Assembly (NCBI GenBank): GCA_030834905.1 | Contig: JAUQWZ010000006.1 | Coordinates: 310,001 to 374,000 of the forward strand | DNA from: Aggregatilineales bacterium | Lineage (GTDB): Bacteria; Chloroflexota; Anaerolineae; Aggregatilineales; Phototrophicaceae | Direction of reading: 5' to 3' | Length of the DNA: 64,000 nt | In this document: one piece after another, positions 23,563-32,271 of the stretch | Layout: each line of letters begins with the position of its first letter | Numbering within the stretch: the stretch's first letter is position 1 | Position numbers and translations under genes: made by a program | The notes under the pieces: generated by a model | Database searches by the model: none | What the model was told of the DNA's origin: nothing | The model's input: only the letters and a program-made list of their open reading frames with translations

Positions 23563-24645
23563 ATGGTTCGACTCATGCGCTGTCTCTTGCTCATGATATG
23601 GATGCTAATACTGACTGCACCTACCCAAGCTCAGGGCTATGTAGCCATCAGTTCGCTCTCCTACAGTTCGGATGGTAAGTATGTCGCTGGCGTAGGTGGT
23701 CTTGCCGTGAATGGTGAGTATATCGCTGGAGAAGGAGGTCGTGTCGTGATCTGGGATGGGGAAACGGCTCAGCTCGTTGCCGACATCACATTGGAGTTAG
23801 GGTCACCCCAGGGACTACTCATAGATGCGGCTTGGAGTCCAGGTGGCGACCGCTTGGCTGTTCTAAGGGATGATTTCATGGTTCGCGTTCTGGACTTTTC
23901 CAATGATGCCCAACCGCTTGGCGCGCTGCTGACGGAATTCGAGGTAACGACATTTATGGGTGTCCGATCCATCGCGTGGAGTCCAGATGGAAGCCTCATT
24001 GCCATTGGCGGGGATGGGACGAGTCCCAAGCTGGAGTTCCGAGACGGGGCTGCATATGAATATGTTGGCGTCAGTACTTATCCTGCAATCGCCTACCGGA
24101 TGACATGGCATCCTGACCCGCAGCGGAACCTCATTGCAGGAACGAATCCTTACTTTAATGGAGCAACACTTTACAACATAGGTGGAAACGCTATCCATGT
24201 ATGTTCTACCTGCGCGCCGGATGTCGGCGCTCTGCCGCTGGCATGGAATCATGATGGAAGCCTGCTCGCCATCGGGCACACAGACGGCAGTATTTTTATC
24301 GTAGATGCAGAGACCGACACAGTTGTGACAAGTATGCAGACTGCTATAGGAGTCAGGGATTTGCTTTGGACACATGATGATCAGCATTTGGTATCTGTAT
24401 CACGCTCAGGTTTGCAAGTATGGGATAGCCTGACAGGACGTTTGTTAAATTCCCCTCCATTTCCAGACGCAGGTAGAATTGCGATACATCCTTTTCGTGA
24501 CGACCTATTTATCTATACGGGCGAGGGTGCTATCGTCAATGTCGCCACCCTGCTTGAACCTGCTTCCACCCCAACTGCGACTTTCACACCACTCAGCCGC
24601 GCCGACGGCTGGCTTACCGCCTGGAATCAGGTCTGGCACTGGTAA
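23563..24645 (+). CDS. secreted WD40-like beta-propeller protein with a borrowed C-terminus
   Basis: 360 aa, ATG 23563 with AGGGAG 10 nt upstream. The signal peptide is residues 1-23 (LLLMIWMLILTAPTQAQ). WD40-type blades include VAISSLSYSSDGKYVAG, AAWSPGGDRLAVL, SIAWSPDGSLIAIGGDG, LAWNHDGSLLAIGHTDG and LLWTHDDQHLVSVS. The final 17 residues (GWLTAWNQVWHW end) are not propeller-like; they duplicate the tail of the preceding peptidase gene because the frame runs into the right copy of a 52-bp repeat. The gene is AT-richer than the peptidase, which supports insertion of a foreign segment. Confidence 0.75.
   Translation: MVRLMRCLLLMIWMLILTAPTQAQGYVAISSLSYSSDGKYVAGVGGLAVNGEYIAGEGGRVVIWDGETAQLVADITLELGSPQGLLIDAAWSPGGDRLAVLRDDFMVRVLDFSNDAQPLGALLTEFEVTTFMGVRSIAWSPDGSLIAIGGDGTSPKLEFRDGAAYEYVGVSTYPAIAYRMTWHPDPQRNLIAGTNPYFNGATLYNIGGNAIHVCSTCAPDVGALPLAWNHDGSLLAIGHTDGSIFIVDAETDTVVTSMQTAIGVRDLLWTHDDQHLVSVSRSGLQVWDSLTGRLLNSPPFPDAGRIAIHPFRDDLFIYTGEGAIVNVATLLEPASTPTATFTPLSRADGWLTAWNQVWHW
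24593..24644 (+). repeat. 52-bp direct repeat, right copy
   Basis: Second copy of 23460-23511, fused in frame to the WD40-like gene and ending at its stop codon (TAA instead of TAG). The distance between copies is 1133 bp. Confidence 0.9.
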
Positions 24646-24663
24646 TCCGTAATCAGCGATTAT

Positions 24664-24712
24664 GCCCCTCTCCCCGCTTACGTCGCTTTGCTTAAGGAGA
24701 GGGGTGAGGGGT
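24664..24712. repeat. CCCTCTCC / GGAGAGGG dispersed palindrome, copy 1
   Basis: GCCCCTCTCCCC at the left pairs with GGAGAGGGGTGAGGGG at the right, with about 20 nt between. It belongs to the same family as 27265-27302, 33195-33362 and 61387-61498. It may act as a terminator for the WD40-like gene and the converging oxidoreductase gene. Confidence 0.7.
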
Positions 24713-24714
24713 TG

Positions 24715-25743
24715 TTACACCCCCATGCATGCCGCTTCCACCTCGAACACCTCTGCCAGCAAGTCATACGAATGCACCCGCGCCTGATGATCGTGAACCA
24801 TCGTCAGGATCATCAGTTCGTCGGCTTCCGTCTGCTCGATCAGCGGCTCAAGCTGCGCCTTCACCGTCGCCGGGCTGCCGACGATGTGACGCGCTCGCAC
24901 CGACTGGAACAGCTCGCGTTCATACGTATTCATCGGCTGCGCCTTCACTTCATCGGGACTCAGCAGCCCGCCCTGAGGGCGACCCGCGTGCAGGCTGAAG
25001 AATGTGTAGGTTACTGACAGCGCCATGTCTTCGGCTTCCTCATCGGTATCGGCGCAGATGACCGACGCGGCGAGAATGGCATGGGGCGCTTCAAAATACT
25101 GCGACGGCTTGAACTGCTGGCGATAGCTCGTCATCGCCGGAACCGCCGCCGCCCCGTTGATGTGGTGGGCGAACGAAAAACCCAGCCCCATAATCGACGC
25201 CAACTGCGAGCTAAAACCGCTTGACCCCAGCAGCCAGATCGGCGGCAGGCTTACGTCAACTGGATACGCCCGCACCGACCTGAAAGGGTGGTGATCGGGG
25301 AAATCGTCGTTGGAAAAAGCCAACAGTTGCGCCAGTTCCTGCGGAAAGTCTTCAGCGTTCAGCGCCTCCAGCGAGCGCCGCAGCGCCAGCGCCGTCTTTT
25401 GATCGGTACCCGGCGCGCGCCCAATCCCGAGATCGATTCGATCTGGAAACAGCGATTCCAGCAGGCGGAACGACTCCGCCACCTTCAGCGGCGCGTGGTT
25501 CGGCAGCATCACCCCGCCAGAGCCGACCCGGATACGCTGCGTTTCGCGGGCGACCTGCCCGATCATGATGTCTGGCGTCGTGCTGGCGATGCCCGGCGAA
25601 TTGTGATGCTCAGCGAGCCAGTAGCGCGTGTATCCGCGCTGGTCGGCAAACCGGGCTAGATCGAGGGTATTGAGCAGCGCCTGTCGGCTGGTGGAGCCGG
25701 AGGTAACTGGAGAAACGTCGAGAATAGACAGCGGAAACATCAT
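24715..25743 (-). CDS. LLM-class (luciferase-like) flavin-dependent oxidoreductase
   Basis: 342 aa, TIM-barrel flavoprotein. Marks: the start PLSILDVSPVTSGSTSRQAL, WLAEHHNSPGIASTTPDIMIG, RIRVGSGGVMLPNHAPLKVAESFRLLE and DLGIGRAPGTDQKTALALR, as in the YhbW/MsnO8 group. Uses FMNH2 or, in some members, F420. The substrate is not predictable. Two adjacent ATGs (25743 and 25740) are possible starts; the ribosome binding site is weak. Stands alone between repeats. Confidence 0.87.
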   Translation of the reverse strand: MMFPLSILDVSPVTSGSTSRQALLNTLDLARFADQRGYTRYWLAEHHNSPGIASTTPDIMIGQVARETQRIRVGSGGVMLPNHAPLKVAESFRLLESLFPDRIDLGIGRAPGTDQKTALALRRSLEALNAEDFPQELAQLLAFSNDDFPDHHPFRSVRAYPVDVSLPPIWLLGSSGFSSQLASIMGLGFSFAHHINGAAAVPAMTSYRQQFKPSQYFEAPHAILAASVICADTDEEAEDMALSVTYTFFSLHAGRPQGGLLSPDEVKAQPMNTYERELFQSVRARHIVGSPATVKAQLEPLIEQTEADELMILTMVHDHQARVHSYDLLAEVFEVEAACMGV

Positions 25744-25842
25744 CGCTTACACAACCTTCGTCTGATACCAATACAGGTATGGATATGCCTGATCAGACGC
25801 GCTCTCATGGGGGAGTATTACGTTGTGGTCTATGTCTAACTC

Positions 25843-25900
25843 GTAGGGACACGACACCGTCGTGTCCGAAACAAAAAAAGGACACCACAATGGGGTGTCC
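25843..25900. repeat. GGACACCAC/GTGGTGTCC dispersed palindromic element, copy 1
   Basis: TAGGGACACGACACCGTCGTGTCC is a palindrome in itself. After an A-rich spacer, GGACACCACAAT faces GGGGTGTCC. A second version is at 27170-27246. Both are between genes. Confidence 0.7.
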
Positions 25901-25967
25901 CGACAATTTCCGCCGCACATCTTCCCTCTCCACAAAACATGCAGAGGAAGATAGACGGTGAGCTATC

Positions 25968-26966
25968 CTATTGCCCTGACGCAGCCCGCATCTCCTCACC
26001 GCCGAAGTGCTTCTCAATCGCGCGGTACATCTCGTCATAGCCGCTGTCGTCGGTGATATCGCCCTGCTGCTTGAGCTTGTCGATCAGCCTGCGCCAGTGG
26101 CTTTCGCCGCCTTTGATCCACTTGTTACGGATGATCACAAGCTGCTTCAACTCGCCTAAAGTTTGCGGCATTTCGATGCTGTCCGACTCAAATTCACCGC
26201 CACCCGGCGCATCATCCGGCTCATGGGTCGCAGAACCGCCGTTCGTCGATCCCGCCGGTGGAGTCAGACGTTCCGGCACACGCGCGCCGTCGCTCAGCCA
26301 CGCCTTCAGCGTCTCGCCCAGCTTCGCATCCGGTCGGTTGATTACCACGTTGGTCAGCGGAATACAGCGCGATTTGGAGATGATTAGATTGTTCTCCATG
26401 TCCATTTCGGCAACCACGTCAAACTCGTATTCCATGCCGTCGCGCTGGACGGGTGCCAGACCCACCTTGCGGGGGCTGCTTCTGCCGCGATCATCCTTCT
26501 CCAGCACGTATTCCGTCTTGCTGCGCATGGTCGCGATGATATGGATCGATGTGCCCAGAATCGTGTCCACAAGCTGGTTATGCAGCGGCGTAACGTCGCG
26601 CCACGCCGCGAACGAGTTCTGATTCTGGCTGCGTTTTGCCGCCCGATCTACCAGTTCAAGGACGCCACCCTGCCCTGTCCACGCATGGCTGAGGCTGTCG
26701 ATGATCAGCGCTTCATAGCCGCTGTCACGCGCCGCTCTGATCGCGTCGATGTACTTGCGCGGGTGATATTCGGTTAGCTCCAGCACGTCGAATTCAAACA
26801 GATCGGCATATTTGCTGGCGCTGCCGCGCTCGGTATCAATGACGGCAACCCGCCCCAACACCGATCCGATGCTCAACGCTGTGTAGGTCTTGCCGCTTCC
26901 CGAAGGACCCGTAATCGCCATCCGCAGCTTCGCCTGCGATTTGGTTGCTTTTTTGAAACTGTTCAT
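25968..26966 (-). CDS. phage-like RecA/AAA ATPase (Sak4-like)
   Basis: 332 aa. ATG at 26966 with AAGGTG at 8 nt; the GTG at 26972 has worse spacing. Walker A is GPSGSGKT after LRMAI, DTERGSASKYAD follows, and Walker B is ALIIDSLSHAW. FAAWRDVTPLHNQLVDTIL and IIATMRSKTEYV are typical of the small AAA ATPases carried by phages next to single-strand annealing or SSB genes. The C-terminal 100 residues (Pro/Gly-rich linker then helices) may bind a partner. No phage structural genes lie nearby, so it is either a prophage relic or domesticated. The assignment to Sak4 is by motif resemblance only. Confidence 0.65.
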   Translation of the reverse strand: MNSFKKATKSQAKLRMAITGPSGSGKTYTALSIGSVLGRVAVIDTERGSASKYADLFEFDVLELTEYHPRKYIDAIRAARDSGYEALIIDSLSHAWTGQGGVLELVDRAAKRSQNQNSFAAWRDVTPLHNQLVDTILGTSIHIIATMRSKTEYVLEKDDRGRSSPRKVGLAPVQRDGMEYEFDVVAEMDMENNLIISKSRCIPLTNVVINRPDAKLGETLKAWLSDGARVPERLTPPAGSTNGGSATHEPDDAPGGGEFESDSIEMPQTLGELKQLVIIRNKWIKGGESHWRRLIDKLKQQGDITDDSGYDEMYRAIEKHFGGEEMRAASGQ

Positions 26967-27169
26967 CCTCACAGCACCTTCTCAGACTATGACGCCGGGC
27001 GTGAATCACACCATATATCATAGCTCAAATGTTCTATTCAATGCAATAGCTGAGATGACCAGATTCTTTACCGCCGAAGGCACGCAGCACGCAGAGGGGT
27101 AAACGATGAGGAAGCCGTTTGAGTCAGGTATCCAGGGGAACAGGCAACATAGATCGACGCATTTTGTGG

Positions 27170-27246
27170 TAGGGACACACACATTCTGTAAATACTTCCG
27201 TCGTGTTCGACTTCTTTTCCCGGACACCACAATGTGGTGTCCCTAC
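27170..27246. repeat. GGACACCAC/GTGGTGTCC dispersed palindromic element, copy 2
   Basis: TAGGGACACACACATT on the left and a perfect hairpin of GGACACCACA against TGTGGTGTCC at 27222-27242. Same words and order as in the copy at 25843-25900. The rest of the 342-nt gap 26967-27308 has no gene I can support. Confidence 0.7.
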
Positions 27247-27264
27247 ACGTTCGTTCCTTTTGAA

Positions 27265-27302
27265 GCCCCTCTCCCTGAGGGAGAGGGATTTAGGGTGAGG
27301 GC
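27265..27302. repeat. CCCTCTCCCTGAGGGAGAGGG dispersed palindrome, copy 2
   Basis: Perfect stem CCCTCTCCCT / AGGGAGAGGG at 27267-27287 followed by the tail ATTTAGGGTGAGGGC. The same stem and tail occur at 61387-61498. Confidence 0.75.
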
Positions 27303-27308
27303 ATTCTT

Positions 27309-27898
27309 CTACACCCCACCCGCCAGCAGCGGCGCGATCACCAGCGACACAATTGCCAGCAGCTTGAGCAGAATGTTGAGCGAGGGACCCGACGTGTCTT
27401 TGAACGGATCGCCAATCGTATCGCCGACCACGGCTGCCTTGTGCGCATCGGAACCCTTGCCGCCGAGATTGCCGCGCTCGATGTATTTCTTGGCGTTGTC
27501 CCACGCGCCGCCCGCGTTCGCCATCATCACCGCCAGCATGAAGGCGGAAATCAGCGAACCCATCAGTACGCCGGTCAGCGTCTCCACGCCGACAAGCTGC
27601 CCGATGATGTTCCCCCGCCGACGAACGCCAGCGCCGTCCAGGGACTCATCCCCGAACCGGGGATCGCGCTCAGCACCAGCAGCACCGCCACCACGATAAT
27701 GACCAGAACGGCGACGTACCGGTACTCGCGGCTCAAAAACGTTCGCGCTCCGCGTTGAATCGCCGCGCCGATCTTCTGGACACGCTCGCCGCCCGCGTCC
27801 TGCGCCAGCAACCAGCGCGCCGTAAACCCTGCAAAGCCAATGCCAATAAGGCTCACAATCAATGAAATCCAACCGGTGTTCGTTATGATAAAATTCAT
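27309..27898 (-). pseudogene. hppA: hppA remnant: K+-independent H+-pumping pyrophosphatase with internal deletion and frame change
   Basis: The 5' part (ATG 27898, AGGAG at 6 nt) encodes the first about 95 residues of a membrane pyrophosphatase: [19 protein letters not shown] ... [22 protein letters not shown] ... [13 protein letters not shown]. At about 27611-27616 the reading switches frame. The sequence continues with only the last about 100 residues: [71 protein letters not shown]. The TSGPS form indicates the K+-independent class. Intact proteins have about 700 residues, so roughly 500 codons including the catalytic core are gone. It cannot pump. Either a true deletion or an assembly collapse. 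Confidence 0.8.
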
Positions 27899-28060
27899 TG
27901 CATCTCCTGCGCTGGGCGCGCACAATTAGGAATATGTGCATGGTATCCAAAGGTATATCAGGCGGTCATGGCAGCTTACGACATTTGGATAAGGGATTGA
28001 TTTAGTGATCATGCCCGATTTTGCGCGCTTTTCACAATCGCCAGCGGCGGATTCGCTAAA

Positions 28061-28426
28061 ATGACTAAAGGCAGGCAGTCACTGGGTCGGCGAGGCGAAC
28101 AACTCGCGCTGGCGTATCTGACCAATAAAGGCTATGCCGTTATCAACACGAACTGGCGCTGTCCACTTGGCGAGCTGGATATTATCGCCCGTCAGGGAAA
28201 CACCGTCGTTTTTGTCGAAGTCCGCACCCGTTTTACCGACAGCACCGAGCCAGCCTTTGAGAGCGTCAACCCGCGCAAGCAGGCAAAGCTGGCGGCGCTC
28301 GCCCAGCTTTACCTCGCCAACACCGGACTCGAAGACTCGTCCTGGCGCATTGACGTGATCGCCATTGCCGTTTTCGCGAACGGCAAGCCGCTGATCGACC
28401 ACCTGGAAAACGCCCTTGACTGGTGA
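28061..28426 (+). CDS. yraN: YraN/UPF0102 family protein
   Basis: 121 aa, family length. Restriction endonuclease-like core: GRRGEQLALAYLTNKGYAVI, NWRCPLGELDIIARQGNTVVFVEVRTR, where the Asp and the ExK-like E-V-R positions sit. YraN-like proteins are widespread and linked to DNA repair or uptake, with no settled function. ATG 28061 has no obvious ribosome binding site. Its 3' end overlaps miaA by 11 nt. Confidence 0.87.
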   Translation: MTKGRQSLGRRGEQLALAYLTNKGYAVINTNWRCPLGELDIIARQGNTVVFVEVRTRFTDSTEPAFESVNPRKQAKLAALAQLYLANTGLEDSSWRIDVIAIAVFANGKPLIDHLENALDW

Positions 28427-29351
28427 CCGCATCCCGCTGCTGGTGATCCTCGGTCCAACCGCCGTTGGCAAGACGGCGCTGGCGCTTGGGATCGGGCAAG
28501 CGCTGAATGGCGAGATCGTCAGCGCCGACAGCCGTCAGATTTACCGCCAGATGGACATCGGAACGGCGAAGCCCACGCCTGCCGAACGCGCCCGGCTGCG
28601 CCATCACCTGCTTGACGTGGTGAACCCCGACGAAACCCTGACGCTGGCGGAATACCAGACGCTGGCAAGTGCCGCGATTGGCGACATTCACGCCCGTGGC
28701 AGGCTGCCAATGCTGGTCGGCGGAACCGGACAGCACATCACCGCGCTGCTCGAAGGCTGGACGGTTCCGCGCGTGCCGCCGGATGAGCGCTTCCGCAGCG
28801 AGATGGAAACCTTTGCCGCTGAACGCGGCGCGCAAGCCCTGCACGACCGCCTGCGCGGGCGCGATCCTGCGGCGGCGGACAGCATCGATTACCGCAACGT
28901 TCGCCGTGTCATCCGGGCGCTGGAAGTCATCGAGGCGACTGGCGAGCGCTTCAGCGAGCAGCGGCGCAAAAACCCCCCACCCTACGACGTGCTAAATCTA
29001 GGGCTGACGATGGATCGCGACCGGCTCTATGCTCGCGCCGATCAACGGGTAGACGCCATGATGGCGGTGGGCTTTCTGGACGAGGTCAGAGCGCTGCTCG
29101 ATGCCGGTTATCGCCGCGACCTGCCCTCGATGAGTGGGCTTGGTTACGCTCAACTCGCGGCGCATCTGCTCGATGGGCTGCCTCTGGCAGCAGCCGTCAC
29201 CGATACAAAAATGGCGACCCACAATTTCATTCGCCAGCAGTACACCTGGTTTCGCGGGCATGATAACGGTATTCTGTGGCACAATAGTGAAGCGCTGGTT
29301 GTACCGGAATTGATTTACAGCACGCAGCGCTGGCTGGAAGGGTTCGACTAG
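28416..29351 (+). CDS. miaA: tRNA dimethylallyltransferase
   Basis: 311 aa. Adds a dimethylallyl group to A37 of tRNAs that read UNN codons. P-loop GPTAVGKT, then VSADSRQIYRQMDIGTAKP (catalytic Asp), HHLLDVVNP and VGGTGQHITALLEGW. The usual GGTGLY reads GGTGQH here. R-N-V-R-R-V-I-R-ALE and the C-terminal RQQYTWFR are conserved. The start is probably TTG 28416 inside the end of yraN (GGA about 8 nt upstream); a GTG at 28443 would cut into the P-loop strand. Uses DMAPP, the product of the mevalonate route encoded elsewhere in this window. Confidence 0.93.
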   Translation: MTGDRIPLLVILGPTAVGKTALALGIGQALNGEIVSADSRQIYRQMDIGTAKPTPAERARLRHHLLDVVNPDETLTLAEYQTLASAAIGDIHARGRLPMLVGGTGQHITALLEGWTVPRVPPDERFRSEMETFAAERGAQALHDRLRGRDPAAADSIDYRNVRRVIRALEVIEATGERFSEQRRKNPPPYDVLNLGLTMDRDRLYARADQRVDAMMAVGFLDEVRALLDAGYRRDLPSMSGLGYAQLAAHLLDGLPLAAAVTDTKMATHNFIRQQYTWFRGHDNGILWHNSEALVVPELIYSTQRWLEGFD

Positions 29352-29355
29352 AACA

Positions 29356-30042
29356 ATGCGGGGAATGCGCTCGCGCTTTGGCTCAAATTTGATCGTCGGG
29401 CTGTTTCTGCTCGTGCTGCTGGCAGTCTTCGCCAGCCCTTCGACGCTGCCCCGCGTCCTTTCAGACGTGTTTCCCGGCTTTTATGAGGGCGTGCCCTGCG
29501 AATGGCTGCGCACCGCCGATGATCGTGCCAATCATCAGTCCCTGCTCGGACGCAGCGCTGTCAATCCCATCGTCCTGAGTATTCAAACCACGGCGCTGCC
29601 CACCGACCCCGCCAGCATGTTGGCTGTTCGCATCATTGTCGCCAATAACTCACTCGGCACAGTGCCGTTTGTCTATGACCCGAACGGCGTCATTGTGAGC
29701 GATAATGGCACCAGCGGCTTGGGAGTCATCTTCGCGCCCGCGAACTCGCTCACAGCCGGATCGCGCCAGGATTACGGCCAGAACATCCCTGAGCAGTTCA
29801 TCCGCGTGCTGGGACCCCGCCAGCGCTGCGTCCATACGCTGGAATTTCCGGCGGGCAATGTGCTGATCGATCCGGCAGTCTCCAGCGGAAACGCCCAGGT
29901 GCGCGCTTTCTACCGCAGCAACACGGTTGGCGCGGTGGTTCAGGCTCCGGGCGCCGTCGCTACGCCCATCTACAATGACATGGGGCTTTGGACTGGGTTC
30001 GTGGAGAGTGGCAGCGCCCTGATCACCGGCTCTACCCAGTAA
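29356..30042 (+). CDS. membrane-anchored extracytoplasmic protein, unknown
   Basis: 228 aa, 4 nt after miaA. One N-terminal hydrophobic segment (about residues 11-30, LIVGLFLLVLLAVFASPS) is a signal anchor or signal peptide. The rest is a beta-rich outer domain resembling immunoglobulin-like folds (LAVRIIVANNSLGTVPFVYDPNG, CVHTLEFPAGNVL) with two or three Cys. No family recognised. It may be co-transcribed with miaA and the following FHA regulator (49 nt downstream). Confidence 0.6.
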   Translation: MRGMRSRFGSNLIVGLFLLVLLAVFASPSTLPRVLSDVFPGFYEGVPCEWLRTADDRANHQSLLGRSAVNPIVLSIQTTALPTDPASMLAVRIIVANNSLGTVPFVYDPNGVIVSDNGTSGLGVIFAPANSLTAGSRQDYGQNIPEQFIRVLGPRQRCVHTLEFPAGNVLIDPAVSSGNAQVRAFYRSNTVGAVVQAPGAVATPIYNDMGLWTGFVESGSALITGSTQ

Positions 30043-30091
30043 ACGATGTATAATGAGGGCTGAACTTATACCCGCTTCAGGAGAACGTTGT

Positions 30092-30763
30092 ATGGCAGAC
30101 CAGACGCCTGATCGTCCCATTCTCATCGTTCGCAGCGACAAGATGAACGATCAGCAGTGGATGCTCCTGAAAGATGAAATGACCATTGGGCGCGGCGAAG
30201 AATGTGATATCGTCCTGCCCACCCGGCAGATTTCGCGCCAGCACGCCCGCATTTACCGCGAAGACGACTCTTATTACATCCAGGATCTGGAAAGTCGCAA
30301 CGGCACCTGGGTCAACCGCCAGCCCCTCAAAGGCACGCGCCGCCTGTACGACAACGATCTCATTCAGGTTGCCATGATCGTCGAGATGGTCTTCATTGGC
30401 TCCGGCGCGACCGCGCCGCTGCCGTTTGAAGTCCCCCTCAGCCTGACCGAAGGGCGGGTGAAGCTTGACCGGGAAGCGCGGCGCGTCTTTGTCAACGAGG
30501 TGGAAATCGACCCGCCCCTCAGCCCGCCGCAGTACCGCCTGCTGGAACTGCTCTACCTCAACAGCGGGCGCATTTCGACCCGCGATCAGGTCGTAGAAGC
30601 GGTCTGGCCCGGCACTGTCAGCGAAGGCGTCAGCGAACAGGCGATTGACGCGCTGGTGCGCCGCCTGCGTGACCGCATCGCCGAGATCGACTCTGACTGG
30701 AACTATATTGTCACGGTGCGCGGGCATGGCTTCCGCCTTGATAACCCGGTAGACGAACATTGA
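30092..30763 (+). CDS. FHA-domain winged-helix transcriptional regulator
   Basis: 223 aa; ATG 30092 with AGGAG at 8 nt. FHA domain at about 25-100: MTIGRGEECDIVLP, ISRQHARIYRED and LESRNGTWVNRQPL with the phosphothreonine-binding Arg/Ser/His/Asn. OmpR/PhoB-type DNA-binding domain at about 125-220: LSPPQYRLLELLYLNSGRI, VEAVWPG, VDALVRRLRDRI and the wing YIVTVRGHGFRL. It should bind DNA under control of a phosphothreonine partner and hence of a Ser/Thr kinase, like EmbR. The kinase is not in this window. Confidence 0.85.
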   Translation: MADQTPDRPILIVRSDKMNDQQWMLLKDEMTIGRGEECDIVLPTRQISRQHARIYREDDSYYIQDLESRNGTWVNRQPLKGTRRLYDNDLIQVAMIVEMVFIGSGATAPLPFEVPLSLTEGRVKLDREARRVFVNEVEIDPPLSPPQYRLLELLYLNSGRISTRDQVVEAVWPGTVSEGVSEQAIDALVRRLRDRIAEIDSDWNYIVTVRGHGFRLDNPVDEH

Positions 30764-30786
30764 TACGCAACGAAACTGGAATAAAT

Positions 30787-32271
30787 ATGTCAACAACCAC
30801 CCTTCAAATAGATGTAAATGCCCCCATTGGCACCATTTCGCCGCGCCTGTACGGGCAGTTCGCCGAACACCTGGGGCGCTGCTGCTACGACGGGCTGTGG
30901 GTCGGACAGAATGACGGCGTGCCGCACCAGAACGGGCTGCGGCTCGATGTGCTGCGCGCGCTTCAACAGCTGCCGGTCACGCTGCTGCGCTGGCCCGGCG
31001 GCTGTTATGCCGATCATTACCACTGGCAGGATGGCATCGGCAAACCCGATCAGCGCCCACGCCGGCTTGGCATGTCCTGCGGCATCACCGTCGAAGACGA
31101 CAACAGCTTTGGCACCCACGAATTCCTCGAACTGTGCCGCCTGCTGGGCGCGGAACCGTATCTGGCGGGCAACGTCGGCACCGGCACGCCGCAGGAACTG
31201 TGCGACTGGCTCGAATACTGCAACAGCCCGTTTGATACCACGCTGACGCGGATGCGCCGTTCCAATGGCGCGCCCGAACCCTTCCGCGTGCCGCTGTGGG
31301 GCGTGGGCAACGAGAACTGGGGCTGCGGCGGCAACTATGACGCCGTCACCTATACCCGCGAGTATCGCCGCTATGCCACCATGCTGCGGCACGTCGATTC
31401 AACGGCGGAGCTGGTGGTTTGCGGCTTTGACGATCCCTGGAATATTGAGTTGTTCCAGACGCTTGGCAGGCACAGTAATCTGGTCGATCACCTGTCCATC
31501 CACCGCTACTGGATCAACGGCGGTACTGAAATCGACTTCACCGAGGGGGAATATTACGCGCTGCTGGCGGAAGCCGAAGACACCGAGGCATTTGTCAAAC
31601 GCACCGCCGAGATCCTCGCCTCGGAGACCGATGGCAAACATCCCATCGGCATCGCCCTGGATGAATGGGGCGTCTGGCATCCTGAATCGCGCCCCTGGGG
31701 ACCCGGTGAGGTGGAACGGCGCGATCTCTCATGCGGCTACGAGCAGGCGGGCACGCAGCGCGACGCCATCGCCGCGGCGATTGCCTTCGAAGGCTTCCAC
31801 CGCCAGTGTAATGTCCTGTCGATGGCAAACCTCGCCCAGATCGTCAACGTCCTCCACGCCCCGGTGATGACTCACGGCGCGACGCTGTGGCTCACGCCCA
31901 CCTACTACGTCTTTCAGCTTCACAAGCCGCACATCGGCGCGACGGCGCTGCCCGTTCACATCGAAAACGGCAGCAGCCTGCCCGACGGATCGAGCGCGGT
32001 AACTGCCACTGCCTCGCGCGCTGAAAACGGACTTGCCGTCACCCTGACCAACCGCCACTACAGTCAGAGCGCTCAGGCGCGTCTCTCGACAAACGGGAGC
32101 ATCAGCGCGGCACATGGGCAAATGCTGGCGGCGGGCAGCCCGCGCGATATAAACAGCGCCGACGAGCCAGAGCGCGTGAAACTCCAGCCGCTGTCCGTCC
32201 GCGCGGACGGAGACGGCGCGATTATCGAATTGCCGCCGCATTCGGTCGCCACCGTCACTTTCACCGTGTGA
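30787..32271 (+). CDS. alpha-L-arabinofuranosidase, GH51
   Basis: 494 aa. Removes arabinofuranosyl side chains from arabinan or arabinoxylan oligosaccharides. TISPRLYGQFAEHLGRC is the N-terminal mark and LLRWPGGCYADHYHWQDG a core strand. The acid/base Glu is in WGVGNENWGCGG and the nucleophile Glu in ALDEWGVWHP. The C-terminal beta-domain covers the last 120 residues. No signal peptide, so it acts in the cytosol on imported oligosaccharides. Start ATG 30787, 23 nt after the FHA regulator (GGA 7 nt upstream). The regulator may control it. The kinase-like gene follows 84 nt later. Confidence 0.93.
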   Translation: MSTTTLQIDVNAPIGTISPRLYGQFAEHLGRCCYDGLWVGQNDGVPHQNGLRLDVLRALQQLPVTLLRWPGGCYADHYHWQDGIGKPDQRPRRLGMSCGITVEDDNSFGTHEFLELCRLLGAEPYLAGNVGTGTPQELCDWLEYCNSPFDTTLTRMRRSNGAPEPFRVPLWGVGNENWGCGGNYDAVTYTREYRRYATMLRHVDSTAELVVCGFDDPWNIELFQTLGRHSNLVDHLSIHRYWINGGTEIDFTEGEYYALLAEAEDTEAFVKRTAEILASETDGKHPIGIALDEWGVWHPESRPWGPGEVERRDLSCGYEQAGTQRDAIAAAIAFEGFHRQCNVLSMANLAQIVNVLHAPVMTHGATLWLTPTYYVFQLHKPHIGATALPVHIENGSSLPDGSSAVTATASRAENGLAVTLTNRHYSQSAQARLSTNGSISAAHGQMLAAGSPRDINSADEPERVKLQPLSVRADGDGAIIELPPHSVATVTFTV

